From Serinus canaria (Eukaryota; Chordata; Aves; Passeriformes; Fringillidae), in the NCBI RefSeq assembly GCF_022539315.1, contig NC_066317.1, forward strand, positions 56,395,179-56,459,178: a stretch of DNA of 64,000 nt, given 5' to 3'. A model generated the notes under the pieces. That model searched no databases. It saw only the letters and a list, made by a program, of their open reading frames with translations, and had not been told where the DNA came from. Position numbers and translations under genes: made by a program. Below, piece by piece: positions 49,301-59,089 of this stretch. Each line of letters begins with the position of its first letter. Positions within the stretch are counted from its first letter, which is position 1.

Positions 49301-52300
49301 CACTTGGTCTCCATTATGGTTTTACAGATAAATGTTTAACATGGCCCTCATAGTCTTACCAGGGCTGTCTGCCTGCCCACACCAGTTCAGAAAATCTCCA
49401 ATGAAGCCAAACAGAGTATCACCAATGGACATGTAGCGACGTCCTCTGTCAGCAAAGCTATTGACTAGTAGCTGATTATTTTCCCAGAAAAGAGACTAGG
49501 AAAAAAAAACATAGAGAAGAAATGTACCAGCACTTGGGTGCAGACACAGTGAGATTACAGGGTATTGAAAACAGTTGAAAACATGTTTTAGTATTTCTTT
49601 CAAAATCAAGCTAATAACCAGAAATGTTAGCTATCTCTTTAAACGAACAAAGTCTTTTAATTTTCCAGAGGTGTCAATTCTGATCACAAATGACTTGGGG
49701 AAGAGTACTAGATGAGAAGGGATATAGTCCTATTTTAAATACAGTTAGGCCTAGCTTTGCCTGCCTCAGCAGACAGATTTAGGGAAAGAAGAAAAACGGA
49801 AGATATTTATAAACCAGATATATGTTACCAGAAATCTCTCAACATTGCTATATTGGCTTATGGTGTGAAAAAACCCCATATGTCTAGATGTTATTTCAGT
49901 GTTTGTAGAACTCCTCATGAATTAAGCCACGTTGACAGTAGTATTTGTTGGTTTAGCTTGTATAATTTAGAAATGAGGAATAATTGTGCCAGAGGCACAA
50001 CACATCTTTTGCACTTCCACGGTTCTTTGCAATTGCCAGCACATCAAACCCTTACTGTTCTCTGGCACAGAACAATGTCTTCTCTCATTTCTGCTTCTGC
50101 TTGTTCAGCGTGTCAATGTTTAACATGGCACTGTCATGAGACTTAGCTGTGAGGAGTAAAAGCAGAAGGTGACAGCAGGCACAGCATTTGCAGCCAGAAC
50201 ACCTAACTTAAGGAAAAGCAGAAATGGAAGTTCAGGGACTGTTGGTAGAGCTCCCAGCACAACAGGAAAAAGGGGGGATCTCTGTAGTATGAAAAGAAAG
50301 GCATTGCTGAGAAGCCACTGCATAAAATGAACACATGGAGCCAAATACATTGAAACATGCTATCAAGTCTGAGTCTAGTTTATAAACTACAGAGTCTAGT
50401 TTATAAACTACAGACCGGTCAAAAAGAGTGACTCACAAATCAGTTACAGAATGACTCATCAATCTTGAACTGTGTCATGTAAAATCTGTTGTATGTCACA
50501 GGGCAATTAACATAAAAAATTATTACCTTGTTAGGCGGAATCGTGTGAAATGTGAGGTTGATAAATAATTCATAATCCTTAGGTAGAATGCTGCAAGGAT
50601 CCTTGTTAATAAATGCATTTTTAAATGCTTCCCATATCTGTGAACAATTCTTCTCACTGTAATCATTGAAATAAACAAATAGCAAAATTGTTTTTTCAAA
50701 GCTGAGCAAGAAAGATACCTGTTCTCAACTCCTTCAAATACCCCAATTAAAATCCATATAAGGTTAAGGCAGAAAACTGAAGTCAGGGTGGTAAAAAATT
50801 TGTAGCTCAGGAAGAGCATAGAGATCTTGTCTTCTGAGTCATAACTGCACCAGATAAGGAAGAAGTAGCAAGGAAAATATTAGCATTTACAGTATGGAAT
50901 TAGAAACACATAATGACTCAATAAAAACCTTAGTAGGTATGGTATACACAGTGAGTTTGCTATCCAACACTGTAGAAATACTGAAGAAATAGCTTTCTTT
51001 GAAATCTTCCAGATTCAAAAAGCCATTTCAAATAAACCATAGCTAAATATCCAGTGCTGCTGGAAAACAATACTACTCTTAAAATGTCAGATTCAAATGG
51101 AGGACAAGTTGCTAAAAAGCTTTGATGGTAGAGTAATGATGGTGACAGATGCCTTCAGCTTCTAGGCCCTGGGACTGTGCAGTTTTCTCTTGCTGGAATG
51201 AGTACAGTGACCAGGGACTGTGTGACAGGGACACACACTGTTACTATGCAGTAGCTGTAAGAACTACAAGTATGTTGTTAGCATTCAACACTTCAAGTGC
51301 TGAAATAAGATGCTAGGCTGTGCACTCCAACATTTCCCTTCTGCCAGCTCTGTCTTGGGGATAATAACCTCCATGGAGGGACAAGACAGGCTGTCTACAG
51401 ATGGAAGTGTCCTATCTCTTTGGACTTTCAGGATCTCACCTGTCACAGCTCTGAGCCTGCTTGGAGTAATTAAGAAGGGAATTTCTGTTTTCACCACTTG
51501 TCCACAGCACTTTCCCCACATAATGCTGTGACAATGTCTATGCCAGGAGCACTCTGCACAACAGAATAATTACGTTATATGTATACAGCCTTCCTAACAT
51601 GAATAGCTGTCATTGCAAAACTCTAGCTTGAACAACAGTAGTCCTGAGAAGTAAATCGAAATTTGCCATTACAGTGTTCTGCTCATTTAGTATCATCCAT
51701 ATACAGCATGGTTTCTGCTGGTAGAGGTTCTTTAGGGAGCTGCTTTGTGACACTAAATGTCATAGATACTTTAAAGGAGCCCTTGTGATGAGCTATGCAG
51801 AAACAGACCACAGATTTTCTTACAGAAATCTCTTGTCATGCTTCCAACAACTATATAAAAATTCCCTATATACTGCAAGCAGATATGGATCTTGGCCTGA
51901 AAATTTTCAGTGATGCAATATGATCCTTGATCAGTAGTTTCAAGGTTTAAACAGATTTACTTAATAAAAGAATTTGGACCCTATTTTTGATTTCAAGCTG
52001 TTATACTTTGGCTTCTGACAATTGTATATACTTAGGTCTCATTTTGCTAAAGAGCTTTCTGGTCGAAGCACTTACGTTTGTACTTGCGGGTTGTGATCAA
52101 CTGAACTTTTAAGATCTTTCTTGACAGGTGCAACGATCAGTAATTTTCTGGTTAACTCACATACTGCTTTTTTTTTTTTTTTCATGACTTCTCACCCAGT
52201 TTTGAACAGCTTGTAAATCAAAAGGATTATTCTGCTCTGATACTCAAAACTTCTTAGCTGGCAAAAACACGTTTTGAAACTACAGGGTTGGGAAGGCCTG

Positions 52301-54576
52301 CTGTTCAGGACTGGTGTTCAGGACAATTCCTTCTAATCTTAGTAGACACTAATAAGTCAGATTAAGTTCACACTATTTAGTTTTAAAAATTGTTTTCAAA
52401 GCTTTCATGATATACTACAAATAAATAAATATGGAGGAAAAGCATTATAGGAACATTTGTGTTATTTAGCGTACTCCTATTAGGAAATGTCAAATATGAT
52501 TCTAATTCAAATTCCTCATTTCTGCATGGCCACAGAATTTTGTAAAATGCCTGTTTTGATTGCCATTTGGCACATTGTGTTTTAACATGTGGGAAAGCTT
52601 TTCTTATGTTCCTATAAACATCTTTATGTTTTAACTATCTTGCAGTGTAAAGACATGTTTTGCTAGCTTCCTTTAAGTTAGCAAAGTATTTTTAGAAAAT
52701 TTGCACATAAATTCAGAAGCAAAACCTATCCAGGTGGTCACATCTCTGTAAAAGCTAGCCGGGGGCAACTAAGAAACAGAGAATGAACAGAAAGGGCTAT
52801 TAATAATTAGAATATCTATTTTACATCTGTGCAATATGAAATTTCCATTTTGTTTGAATTACATTATTTGCTTGTAGACCTAAGGGAAAGAGAAAAATCC
52901 TCACATTATAAGAAATCTGTTGTGTAGCTCTTCTTTTAATAATGCCATTTTTGGTCTAAATTCAGGAAAGTAGTCCTAATGTCCTGCCTGGCTTCATGCT
53001 ATTCTGAGCAAGAACACTCTTATGAACATGTTCAAACTTCTCAATTTTAAAATCAGGTTGTGAAAATGTAACCAGAATTCAGTAAACCACAAAACTATCA
53101 TAAACATGAGACATATAGAAATGTTTTCCAGAATACTGCATTTACATCTCTAAAGGTCCAAATCAATTAACGATACGGTTCAAATTTCTACAATAATTAT
53201 CCTCTCTGTTGCTCATTTTAGCATATTTTGTATTGTTATTCATGTCCTACTTCAGATATAAATGAAGTGGCATCTGTTAAGTCCTGCAGAAGCTCTACCT
53301 ATCTAGAGCCTACTGCATGACCAGATTACCTACACAACTGTAAACTAATTTCACATATTTTCTATTATGCAATATATTGTAGGAATGTAGAAATCTACAC
53401 TTAAAATTTACTTCCACTTTCCACTGTGACACATTTATAAATTTGCTAAGTTTGAACTGTTCCACTGAAATTCATGCACTGTGTTATTTGCATTAGGATG
53501 ATCTTTTTTCCTTCATAAAAAACTTGAAAGAAAACTTCCAGAAAACTTGAAAACTTACTTCTAATAGGTTAAGAGTACTATTGTGCAGAAGTATATTGTT
53601 TTGCCTTTGTTAAAAGCGAAAAATTTGTTTTAAGTGCTTTATCTTCCTCTTTTGCAACAGGAACTGAAAACGGGAGGTTGGGGAATCGAGGTGATATTTG
53701 CAATATCATGTAATCCTGTTTAAAGACAGCAATTCAATGCTACAGGAACCCAGATAGGGCCCCTCTGCAAATACCTCTTCACACTTTTAGGACAACTTTT
53801 TAATGGCAGAATAAAGGGCTGAACTCCAGGAGGTTGTCCTTCTTATTTTCTTCCTCTTTACTGAAGCCCTTACAATGCAAGGAAGACAGAAAAGTGCTCA
53901 TTTTAGCAAAGTGAGTGATTTACCTCCAGTTCTGCATAATTAGCACAACCAACAGAAGCTCACAGATAACCCCACGGGAGCAGTTGATTAGTACTTGATT
54001 TTTCAGGTGGATGAGCAGTACAGCTGTAAAGTGAGGTGTTCCCCTTCTACACGACCTGATCTAGAGGCATGCAAGGCAAAGCTGGTCTTCCCAGGACTGC
54101 TGTCTGATTTGGTACTTCCAAAACACAATCCCTGTCATTTCTGTTGTTTTCCTTACAGAAAGAAAGGTGGAGTGCAGTGGGCAAAAAAAGTGAAATAAAG
54201 AATCGAAGAATTAAAAATCTTGCCTCAATTACACTACTTTAGTTAAAATATGATATCCATCAAAGTCATTTTGTTGTTTCCAGACAGCTACAAAATGTTG
54301 GCTTCAAAAGGATCACTCGCATGACTAAAACATAACCTCAAGCTTCTGATTAACAACCATTTTGTACAGAACATAAAAAACTAATCCAGAAACAAGCAAA
54401 ACTTACCCAACAGCAGGGTTCACAATTCTAATATAATCATGGCATCTTCCAATGACAATACTTTCCAGATTTTGAGTAGTGCCTTCACCTTTCCATTTCC
54501 TTCCCTGCACTCCTGAGAAGCTGTTCATACACAGAACAGAGACAAATAAAAGAGGGGAAAAAAGGCTCATCATCAT
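40263..54576 (-). CDS. BST1: BST1 (CD157), GPI-anchored ADP-ribosyl cyclase (9 coding exons, 316 aa)
   Basis: CDS is the join of 54407-54576, 50527-50656, 49360-49495, 48794-48876, 48124-48200, 45539-45631, 43978-44064, 43440-43499 and 40263-40377 (951 nt). All introns are GT-AG with matching phase; sizes are 3750, 1031, 483, 593, 2492, 1474, 478 and 3062 nt. Protein: signal peptide about 1-25, ectodomain with Trp104 (SLFW), Trp167 (SFWR), catalytic Glu205 in FFADYE, sequons NLT and NGS, and a C-terminal hydrophobic tail after a Ser/Gly/Asp-rich stretch, as for GPI attachment. Human BST1 is 318 aa with nine exons. The family makes cADPR/ADPR from NAD at the cell surface and acts in myeloid adhesion and B-cell growth (family knowledge). 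It lies head to head with FBXL5, start codons 4.4 kb apart. Confidence 0.95.
40378..43439 (-). other. BST1 intron 8
   Basis: 3062 nt, AT-rich, nothing recognised. Several LQC-like fragments on the minus strand were tested as exon 8 candidates and fail on phase or splice sites. Confidence 0.75.
43440..43499 (-). CDS. BST1: BST1 exon 8
   Basis: 60 nt between TTTTCACAG and GTAAGT; encodes SVMFLLCLDNPDHSKCALA, the C-terminal disulfide loop that ends the catalytic domain. Phase 2 in and out. Its role matches the first half of CD38 exon 8. Confidence 0.92.
43978..44064 (-). CDS. BST1: BST1 exon 7
   Basis: 87 nt between CTCACAG and GTAAGT; encodes DSCGTNSVKTLENRLKTLG and ends CTDNY. Phase 2 in and out, same length as CD38 exon 7. 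Confidence 0.94.
45539..45631 (-). CDS. BST1: BST1 exon 6 (catalytic glutamate)
   Basis: 93 nt after acceptor GAATCAG, donor GTAAGT; encodes FFADYEVPNLQKDKI with Glu205. A second AG lies 11 nt inside the exon after a T7 run; using it would shift frame to an immediate stop, so the outer AG is chosen. Length then equals CD38 exon 6. Confidence 0.95.
45632..48123 (-). other. BST1 intron 5
   Basis: 2492 nt. It contains a T18 run near 47600 which creates a lysine-run ORF on the minus strand; that ORF is not supported as a gene. No other feature recognised. Confidence 0.75.
48124..48200 (-). CDS. BST1: BST1 exon 5
   Basis: 77 nt between CTATTGCAG and GTAAGA; encodes YAKQSSGVIQVLLNGS. The family motif is VMLNGS; here Leu replaces Met. 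Ser replaces the second CD38-type cysteine. Phase 0 in, 2 out. Confidence 0.94.
48794..48876 (-). CDS. BST1: BST1 exon 4
   Basis: 83 nt between CTCCTACAG and GTAAAT; encodes LDYESCPTMTECENN then VDSFWRMAS with Trp167. Phase 1 in, 0 out. Confidence 0.95.
49360..49495 (-). CDS. BST1: BST1 exon 3
   Basis: 136 nt between a T-run CCTAG acceptor and GTAAGA; starts SLFWENNQLL (Trp104) and contains RRYMSIGDTLFG, where CD38 has TLED, then NWCGQ. Found by motif and phase. Confidence 0.95.
50371..50412. repeat. 21-bp perfect tandem duplication
   Basis: Two exact copies of GAGTCTAGTTTATAAACTAC plus A, in BST1 intron 2. The unit itself contains the palindromic core AGTTTATAAACT. Confidence 0.95.
50527..50656 (-). 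CDS. BST1: BST1 exon 2
   Basis: 130 nt between ATTACAG and GTAATA; residues 57-100. Encodes EKNCSQIWEAFKNAFINKDP and ends IPPNK. Proline replaces the cysteine that CD38 has at this point. NLT sequon present. Confidence 0.95.
50657..54406 (-). other. BST1 intron 1
   Basis: 3750 nt, AT-rich. Apart from a T16-like run near 52170 nothing distinctive was seen. Confidence 0.75.
54407..54576 (-). CDS. BST1: BST1 exon 1: signal peptide
   Basis: Start chosen at the first of three consecutive Met codons (MMMSLFSPLLFVSVLC), giving a hydrophobic leader to about residue 25. An in-frame ATG 60 nt upstream would add a polyF run and is less likely. Then KWKGEGTTQNLESIVIGRC, the conserved first block. Donor GTAAGT. 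The exact start Met is uncertain. Confidence 0.9.
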
Positions 54577-54750
54577 GAATTCTTGACAATCCAAATTCTT
54601 AACAGGAGAAAAAAAAAAAAAAAAAGGAGAGTTCAATGATACAATTTAAATGGAAACTTGCAGTTTGAACGTTTAATACTTTCAGTACTAGCTACAGGTC
54701 AGTACACAAGACAAAGGCGGAAAAAAACCTTGCTGGAAACTATAAACTAT

Positions 54751-54790
54751 TTCCTGGAACGATTGCAGTACAGGGATACATCACTTCCTC
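54751..54790 (-). promoter_or_regulatory. Candidate STAT and ETS/PU.1 sites upstream of BST1
   Basis: TTCCTGGAA (54751-54759) fits the STAT palindrome, and minus-strand GAGGAAGT (54783-54790) fits a PU.1/ETS box, 175-215 bp upstream of the BST1 ATG. BST1 is a myeloid gene, which makes PU.1 plausible. Short motifs; inference only. Confidence 0.3.
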
Positions 54791-55468
54791 GTGTGTAAAC
54801 TATTCCCCTCTTCAGAAAAACGAGAAACTTTGAAGGCCACCTGGTGATAACTGAAGAGAATTGCAGTATATCTCCGTAAAGGGAGGAAAAAACCCCTTAC
54901 CACTTGAATACTTTAGGATGCCTTTGGTTCGCTTAATACTCCTTGCTGTGCTACACTTTCCTAAACCATCAAAAAATGCTTGAAGCAATGAAAACAAAAC
55001 AAAACCCAAACTAAAATATGCAGTTACAGCAAGGACAGGGTAAATAATCCAAGTCTTTGAGTTATCTTGTATCACATGCAGGGGTAACATTAGTCAGCTC
55101 TTTTTCCATCTCTCCCCTGGGTAGTGACAGTGCCATTTTGGTGTGATGATATGTGCATCATGTGCTCGTGAAAAAAACCTGCCTTTCAGTCATGAATCAA
55201 TCCTAATGAGAAACATAAGGATTATGACTTATATCCTGTGCACTGAACAAATGTCTTCAGCTTCTGCTGCCATCCTCCTTCAGGTTCTTTCCTCTAAGTA
55301 CTCTGTTAGAACATCAAAAGGCACCAATCAATCTAATCTTCAGAATATTCTCTGGTACACACTGCTACAAATACAACCACATTGGGTTTTTTTCCTTAAA
55401 AAAAAAATAAATTCAACCTCCAAGTATTTCTGCAGTCACATTTCTGAGGATCATGCTGGTTCTTTCTT

Positions 55469-55632
55469 TTCCTTCCTTCCTTCCTTCCTTCCTTCCTTCC
55501 TTCCTTCCTTCCTTCCTTCCTTCCTTCCTTCCTTCCTTCCTTCCTTCCTTCCTTCCTTCCTTCCTTCCTTCCTTCCTTCCTTCCTTCCTTCCTTCCTTCC
55601 TTCCTTCCTTCCTTCCTTCCTTCCTTCCTTCC
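55469..55632. repeat. (TTCC)41 microsatellite
   Basis: 164 bp of uninterrupted TTCC, equal to GGAA on the BST1 coding strand, about 0.9-1.06 kb upstream of the BST1 ATG. The poly-SFLP frame across it is a repeat artefact. Confidence 0.98.
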
Positions 55633-56429
55633 CCTCAGTGAATATATAACTTGATTTTTTGTGTGCTTATTTATGCAGTGCCACACTTCTGTTGATGCAC
55701 TGGTACTTAGCTGGTGGATTCTACCGAGGGAAAAACTGTGCTAATCATTGAGTAAATTCCTGATGATGGATTTCTGGTATGAATGTGATAAAAAGTAGCC
55801 AATTGGTTGCTACCTGCAGCAGAGTCTTCAGGAAAGCCAGATTTACTCAAAAATGGATGTGCAATGTTGTGCTTGATATGGTGGAGACACAGGAAATTAT
55901 GTACTTTGCTCCTGTTGTTTCTCTAATGCTTTTTCTTCCTGTTTCTCTTCCTAACCTCTCTATGTCCATGCTGATAGGGCACCAGAAAATAAGCAAATGG
56001 TTTCAAGCCAATACTTTGGATTCAGGATTAGAAAGTGCAATAGTCATGGAAGTCATTGAGCATTTTCTTTTATTATTGACTTTTCTGCAACGAAATTTTG
56101 CTCGGTAATTTCAGAATCTAACAGAAACCAGAATGTGATGTGATCTTCTATACAGAAATGTGCAGAAATTGTCACTGATTTTTGCATCAAGGCTAGAACT
56201 TTCGCTTAAAGTATAAAGTACAAGTTAAGAAGTCACACAGACAGATACTGAATGTTTCTCCAAGTGCACACTAGGTTAGGAGACAGCACCTTGGGGAAGA
56301 AGATGCGTGTTCCCTAACAAATAGATAACCTGTCAAAACATCCCAGTGGAACTGGATCTAAGAGTAGTTGGGATCCCCATTTCAACTCCTGTCAAACTTC
56401 CTTTCTTCACTGGCAAATTCTGGAAACAT

Positions 56430-56790
56430 AACATCAGGCCAGGAGGGCCTCTGATCTGACTCAGCATAGCCATTTTAAATTCGTGTTCCTGGTTTTGTTC
56501 TAAATATTTCACATGAGGGCTAAATTAACAACTTCCAGGGTTCCAGTGGTTTGATAGCCTTGAGAGTAAAACCTTGGCTCTGGCCTGAACTTGTCTACTT
56601 CTAGCTTCCAGTCACTGAATCTCATGATATCTTTTTCTATTACATTAATGAAGAATCCATCCTCAGAATCATCTCTCCATGTAAATTCTTGTAAAAAACT
56701 ACCAAGTCTACCCTTAAACTAGTCCATGAAAATTCAGTATTTTAATCACTTTATCGGGTAAGTTTTCTTGTAATTCACTGCCACAAACTG
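56430..56790 (-). mobile_element. Old CR1-type LINE relic, antisense
   Basis: Reversed text typical of ancient amniote CR1 copies: 'aggccaggagggcctctga', 'gttccagtggtttgatagc', 'ctgaacttgtctacttcta', 'cttccagtcactgaatctca' and 'ccatgtaaattcttgtaa'. Strongly diverged; boundaries approximate. Confidence 0.7.
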
Positions 56791-58204
56791 GCTGCCCATC
56801 TTAGCTCCGGAGGTCTGGCAATTCACGGTGGATGCAGATCACTATTCTTCACTCTCTGTCCCTCTCTCCTAGGAGATGTTATTGCTCATGAAGAAAAGTC
56901 AGAAAATTGGCAGCATACCTGCTCTGGAGATACTGCAGTTCACAAACTGAATATTAACCCAAACAACCATGAAATTCAGCATATGTTTACGTTCTGAACC
57001 CCAGAAGATGAAGAACCAACATGTTCTCTCCTGTTATTTCTATCAGATGGGAGTGGCAAGTTCCAGCAGTAGGAAGGTGTAACAGACAGTAACGTTAATC
57101 TTCTGTTACTACTCAAGCATGAATTTCTGAATCACCTCAATTCTGTATGGCCACATGCTCTAGGCCTGGAAATAGAACCTCAAATTCACAAGCCCCTCCG
57201 TAAGCAATGAACTTCAAACATTGTTTCTTAAGGGTTTGTGTCTTCAGTGCATAAGTCTACCTACAGCAGTAGCACAAGGTCACACCTGCTCCCTTGTGTG
57301 CCAGGGTACATTCTCTGTGAAAGACATGCTCAAGCCCAAACCCAGAGCTCTGCTCACTTGCCAAGCAGTTAACACAGCTGTGTGCTGGCTAGCCAGCTGT
57401 GTAACACCTGTGCTTCACCTTCCTTTCTTCCCTCCGGTGTAACTGCTTTTTTTCCCACCCTGAAGTTGTAAGAATTTAACCTTCTGAGGTTTGTACACAT
57501 TTGCAAAGATGGCTAAGTAGGTCAGTGTGTTCAAAAGTCCTTCGAGGAGGAAAGGATTCATGGAAAAGGAAATGCCTAGCACTGCAATTGCTTAAGACTA
57601 ATTTCCTTAGATAAAGAGATAAAAAGATTATTGTGCACAGTGTCAGCTAAGTAACACTCATAATATGAGCTCTTCTGCTTAATTCACTATTTACTGCTTT
57701 TACCAGCATTTTATTCCCAACATTAGTATGTTGAGAAATACCAGACTAGAAACTCACATGACTGCTGAAAATATTTCAACATATTTCAACATGAATTGCT
57801 TACACCTATGACCTAGCTAGCTCTGATACATTTAATATCTGCAACATATCCCTTGTACAGTTTTCAGTCAGAAGGGCCTGCTGCATCCATTGTGTGTTTG
57901 ACAAAGTATTTTGGTGACATTAACTGAGTATTGCAATGCTGCTCAACAGTTTTACAACACTGCATGTTGGTTGACAGTTACAGCTTTTGTCAAACCGATG
58001 GGCAATCTCAGCTTGGGCCAGTGTTCCTGTGTACTTTGAAATGTTGCACAAGCAGATCAGTGTGACAGGCAGGTGTTTCTGGTCCATTCGCATCGGGTGT
58101 TAAACAAACACACTTAACTTTACTGGTATGGCATAAATGCCTCAAAAGGCTGGGTGTAAATTCCATGCTGCAGCAAATACAAATAGCTTTCCTAGGACCT
58201 TTCT

Positions 58205-58690
58205 TGATGAGGTCACCCTGAAAATCCCGTGTCCAGTTCTGTGCCCCTCAGTTCAGGAAGGACTCTGAGGTGCTGGAGCATGTCCAGAGCAGGGCAACAC
58301 AGCAAAAGTCCTGGGAGGAGCAGCTGAGGGAGCGGGGGATGTTTATTCTGGAGGAGACCAAGCAGGACCTCACTGCCCTCTGCAAACACTGAGGGGAGGC
58401 TGTAGGAGGTGGGGGTCGGTCGTTTCTCCCAGGCAAATAGCAACAGGACAGGACAATCTTAAACTGCTCCAGGGAAGGCTCTAGGCTGGACTTCAGGAAG
58501 AATTTTTTTCTTAGAAAGAGTGGTTAGACATCGGAATGGGCTGCCTAGGGAGGTGACTGAGTCATCGTCCCCGGGGGCGTTTAAGGAAAGACGACGTGGC
58601 GCTCAGTGCCATGGTCCAGCAGACAAGGTGCTCGGGCACGGGTTGGAGTCCATGACCTCAGAGGTCTTTTCCAACCTAGCTGATTCTGCA
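58205..58690 (+). mobile_element. CR1 retroposon 3' portion, sense
   Basis: Long match to CR1 3' text: 'tcaggaaggactctgaggtg', 'agcagggcaacacagcaaaa', 'gggctgcctagggaggtgac', 'cgtttaaggaaagacgac', 'ctcagtgccatggtccag', 'cagaggtcttttccaaccta', ending CTGATTCTGCAA. It abuts the FBXL5 CpG island on its upstream side. Confidence 0.93.
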
Positions 58691-58894
58691 AATGTTTTTA
58701 CATCCACAAGCTGCGGCCCTGGCGTTGCCAAGGCATCGGATCTCAAGTCTTGCAGTACTGCAGCTCACTAGGACGAACCTAGGGCTGTACCGCCGCGCAC
58801 AAGCGCATGCCACAGCGCGAACGGCCCGGCCGGAGCCGCCCAGCCAGATGCAGGCCCGGCTCTGCCACCCCTGGCGGGAAGGGGCGGAGCCAAC

Positions 58895-58906
58895 CGCGCA
58901 CGCGCG
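58895..58906 (+). promoter_or_regulatory. NRF1 consensus site
   Basis: CGCGCACGCGCG matches YGCGCAYGCGCR exactly. A second copy at about 58934-58945 differs at the first base. About 100 bp 5' of the FBXL5 ATG. Confidence 0.6.
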
Positions 58907-58994
58907 GGGTGGCGGGCGCGGTCACGCGGGGCGGGCGCACGCGCGGTGCGGATGCTCGCGCCGCCGTTCGCGCCGCCGGGAGCGGCGCGGCTCC

Positions 58995-59060
58995 ATGGGG
59001 AGAACATGGCTCCCTTCCCCGAGGAGGTGGACGTGTTCTCCGCCCCGCACTGGCGCATGA
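58995..59060 (+). other. Overlapping upstream ORF at FBXL5 start (21 codons)
   Basis: ATG 11 nt upstream of the FBXL5 ATG in another frame; stops at 59060 inside FBXL5 exon 1. Its context is poor at -3 (T), whereas the FBXL5 ATG has A at -3 and G at +4. Leaky scanning is likely. No product expected. Confidence 0.5.
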
Positions 59061-59089
59061 AGCAGCTCGTGGGGCTCTACTGCGACAAG
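59006..59089 (+). CDS. FBXL5: FBXL5 exon 1 (partial gene; hemerythrin-like domain start)
   Basis: ATG in strong context opens [19 protein letters not shown] and 28 codons to donor AAG|GTAGCG, phase 0. The segment is nearly identical to the N-terminus of vertebrate FBXL5. His15 (APHW) is the first iron ligand of its hemerythrin-like domain. FBXL5 is the substrate receptor of an SCF ubiquitin ligase that degrades IRP2 when iron and oxygen are plentiful. The remaining exons lie beyond 64000; no second exon was found in the 4.9 kb of intron shown. An in-frame ATG at 58952 could add 18 residues. It is divergent from BST1. Confidence 0.95.

Larger units (their letters stand above)
54577..58779. other. 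DNA between BST1 and FBXL5 start regions
   Basis: AT-rich. It contains an A-run just 5' of BST1, the (TTCC)41 tract, an old antisense CR1 relic and a sense CR1 3' end. No coding exon recognised. Confidence 0.7.

Noticed and set aside
55143..55649. 168-codon ORF with SFLP repeats
   Set aside because: Translation of the (TTCC)n tract.
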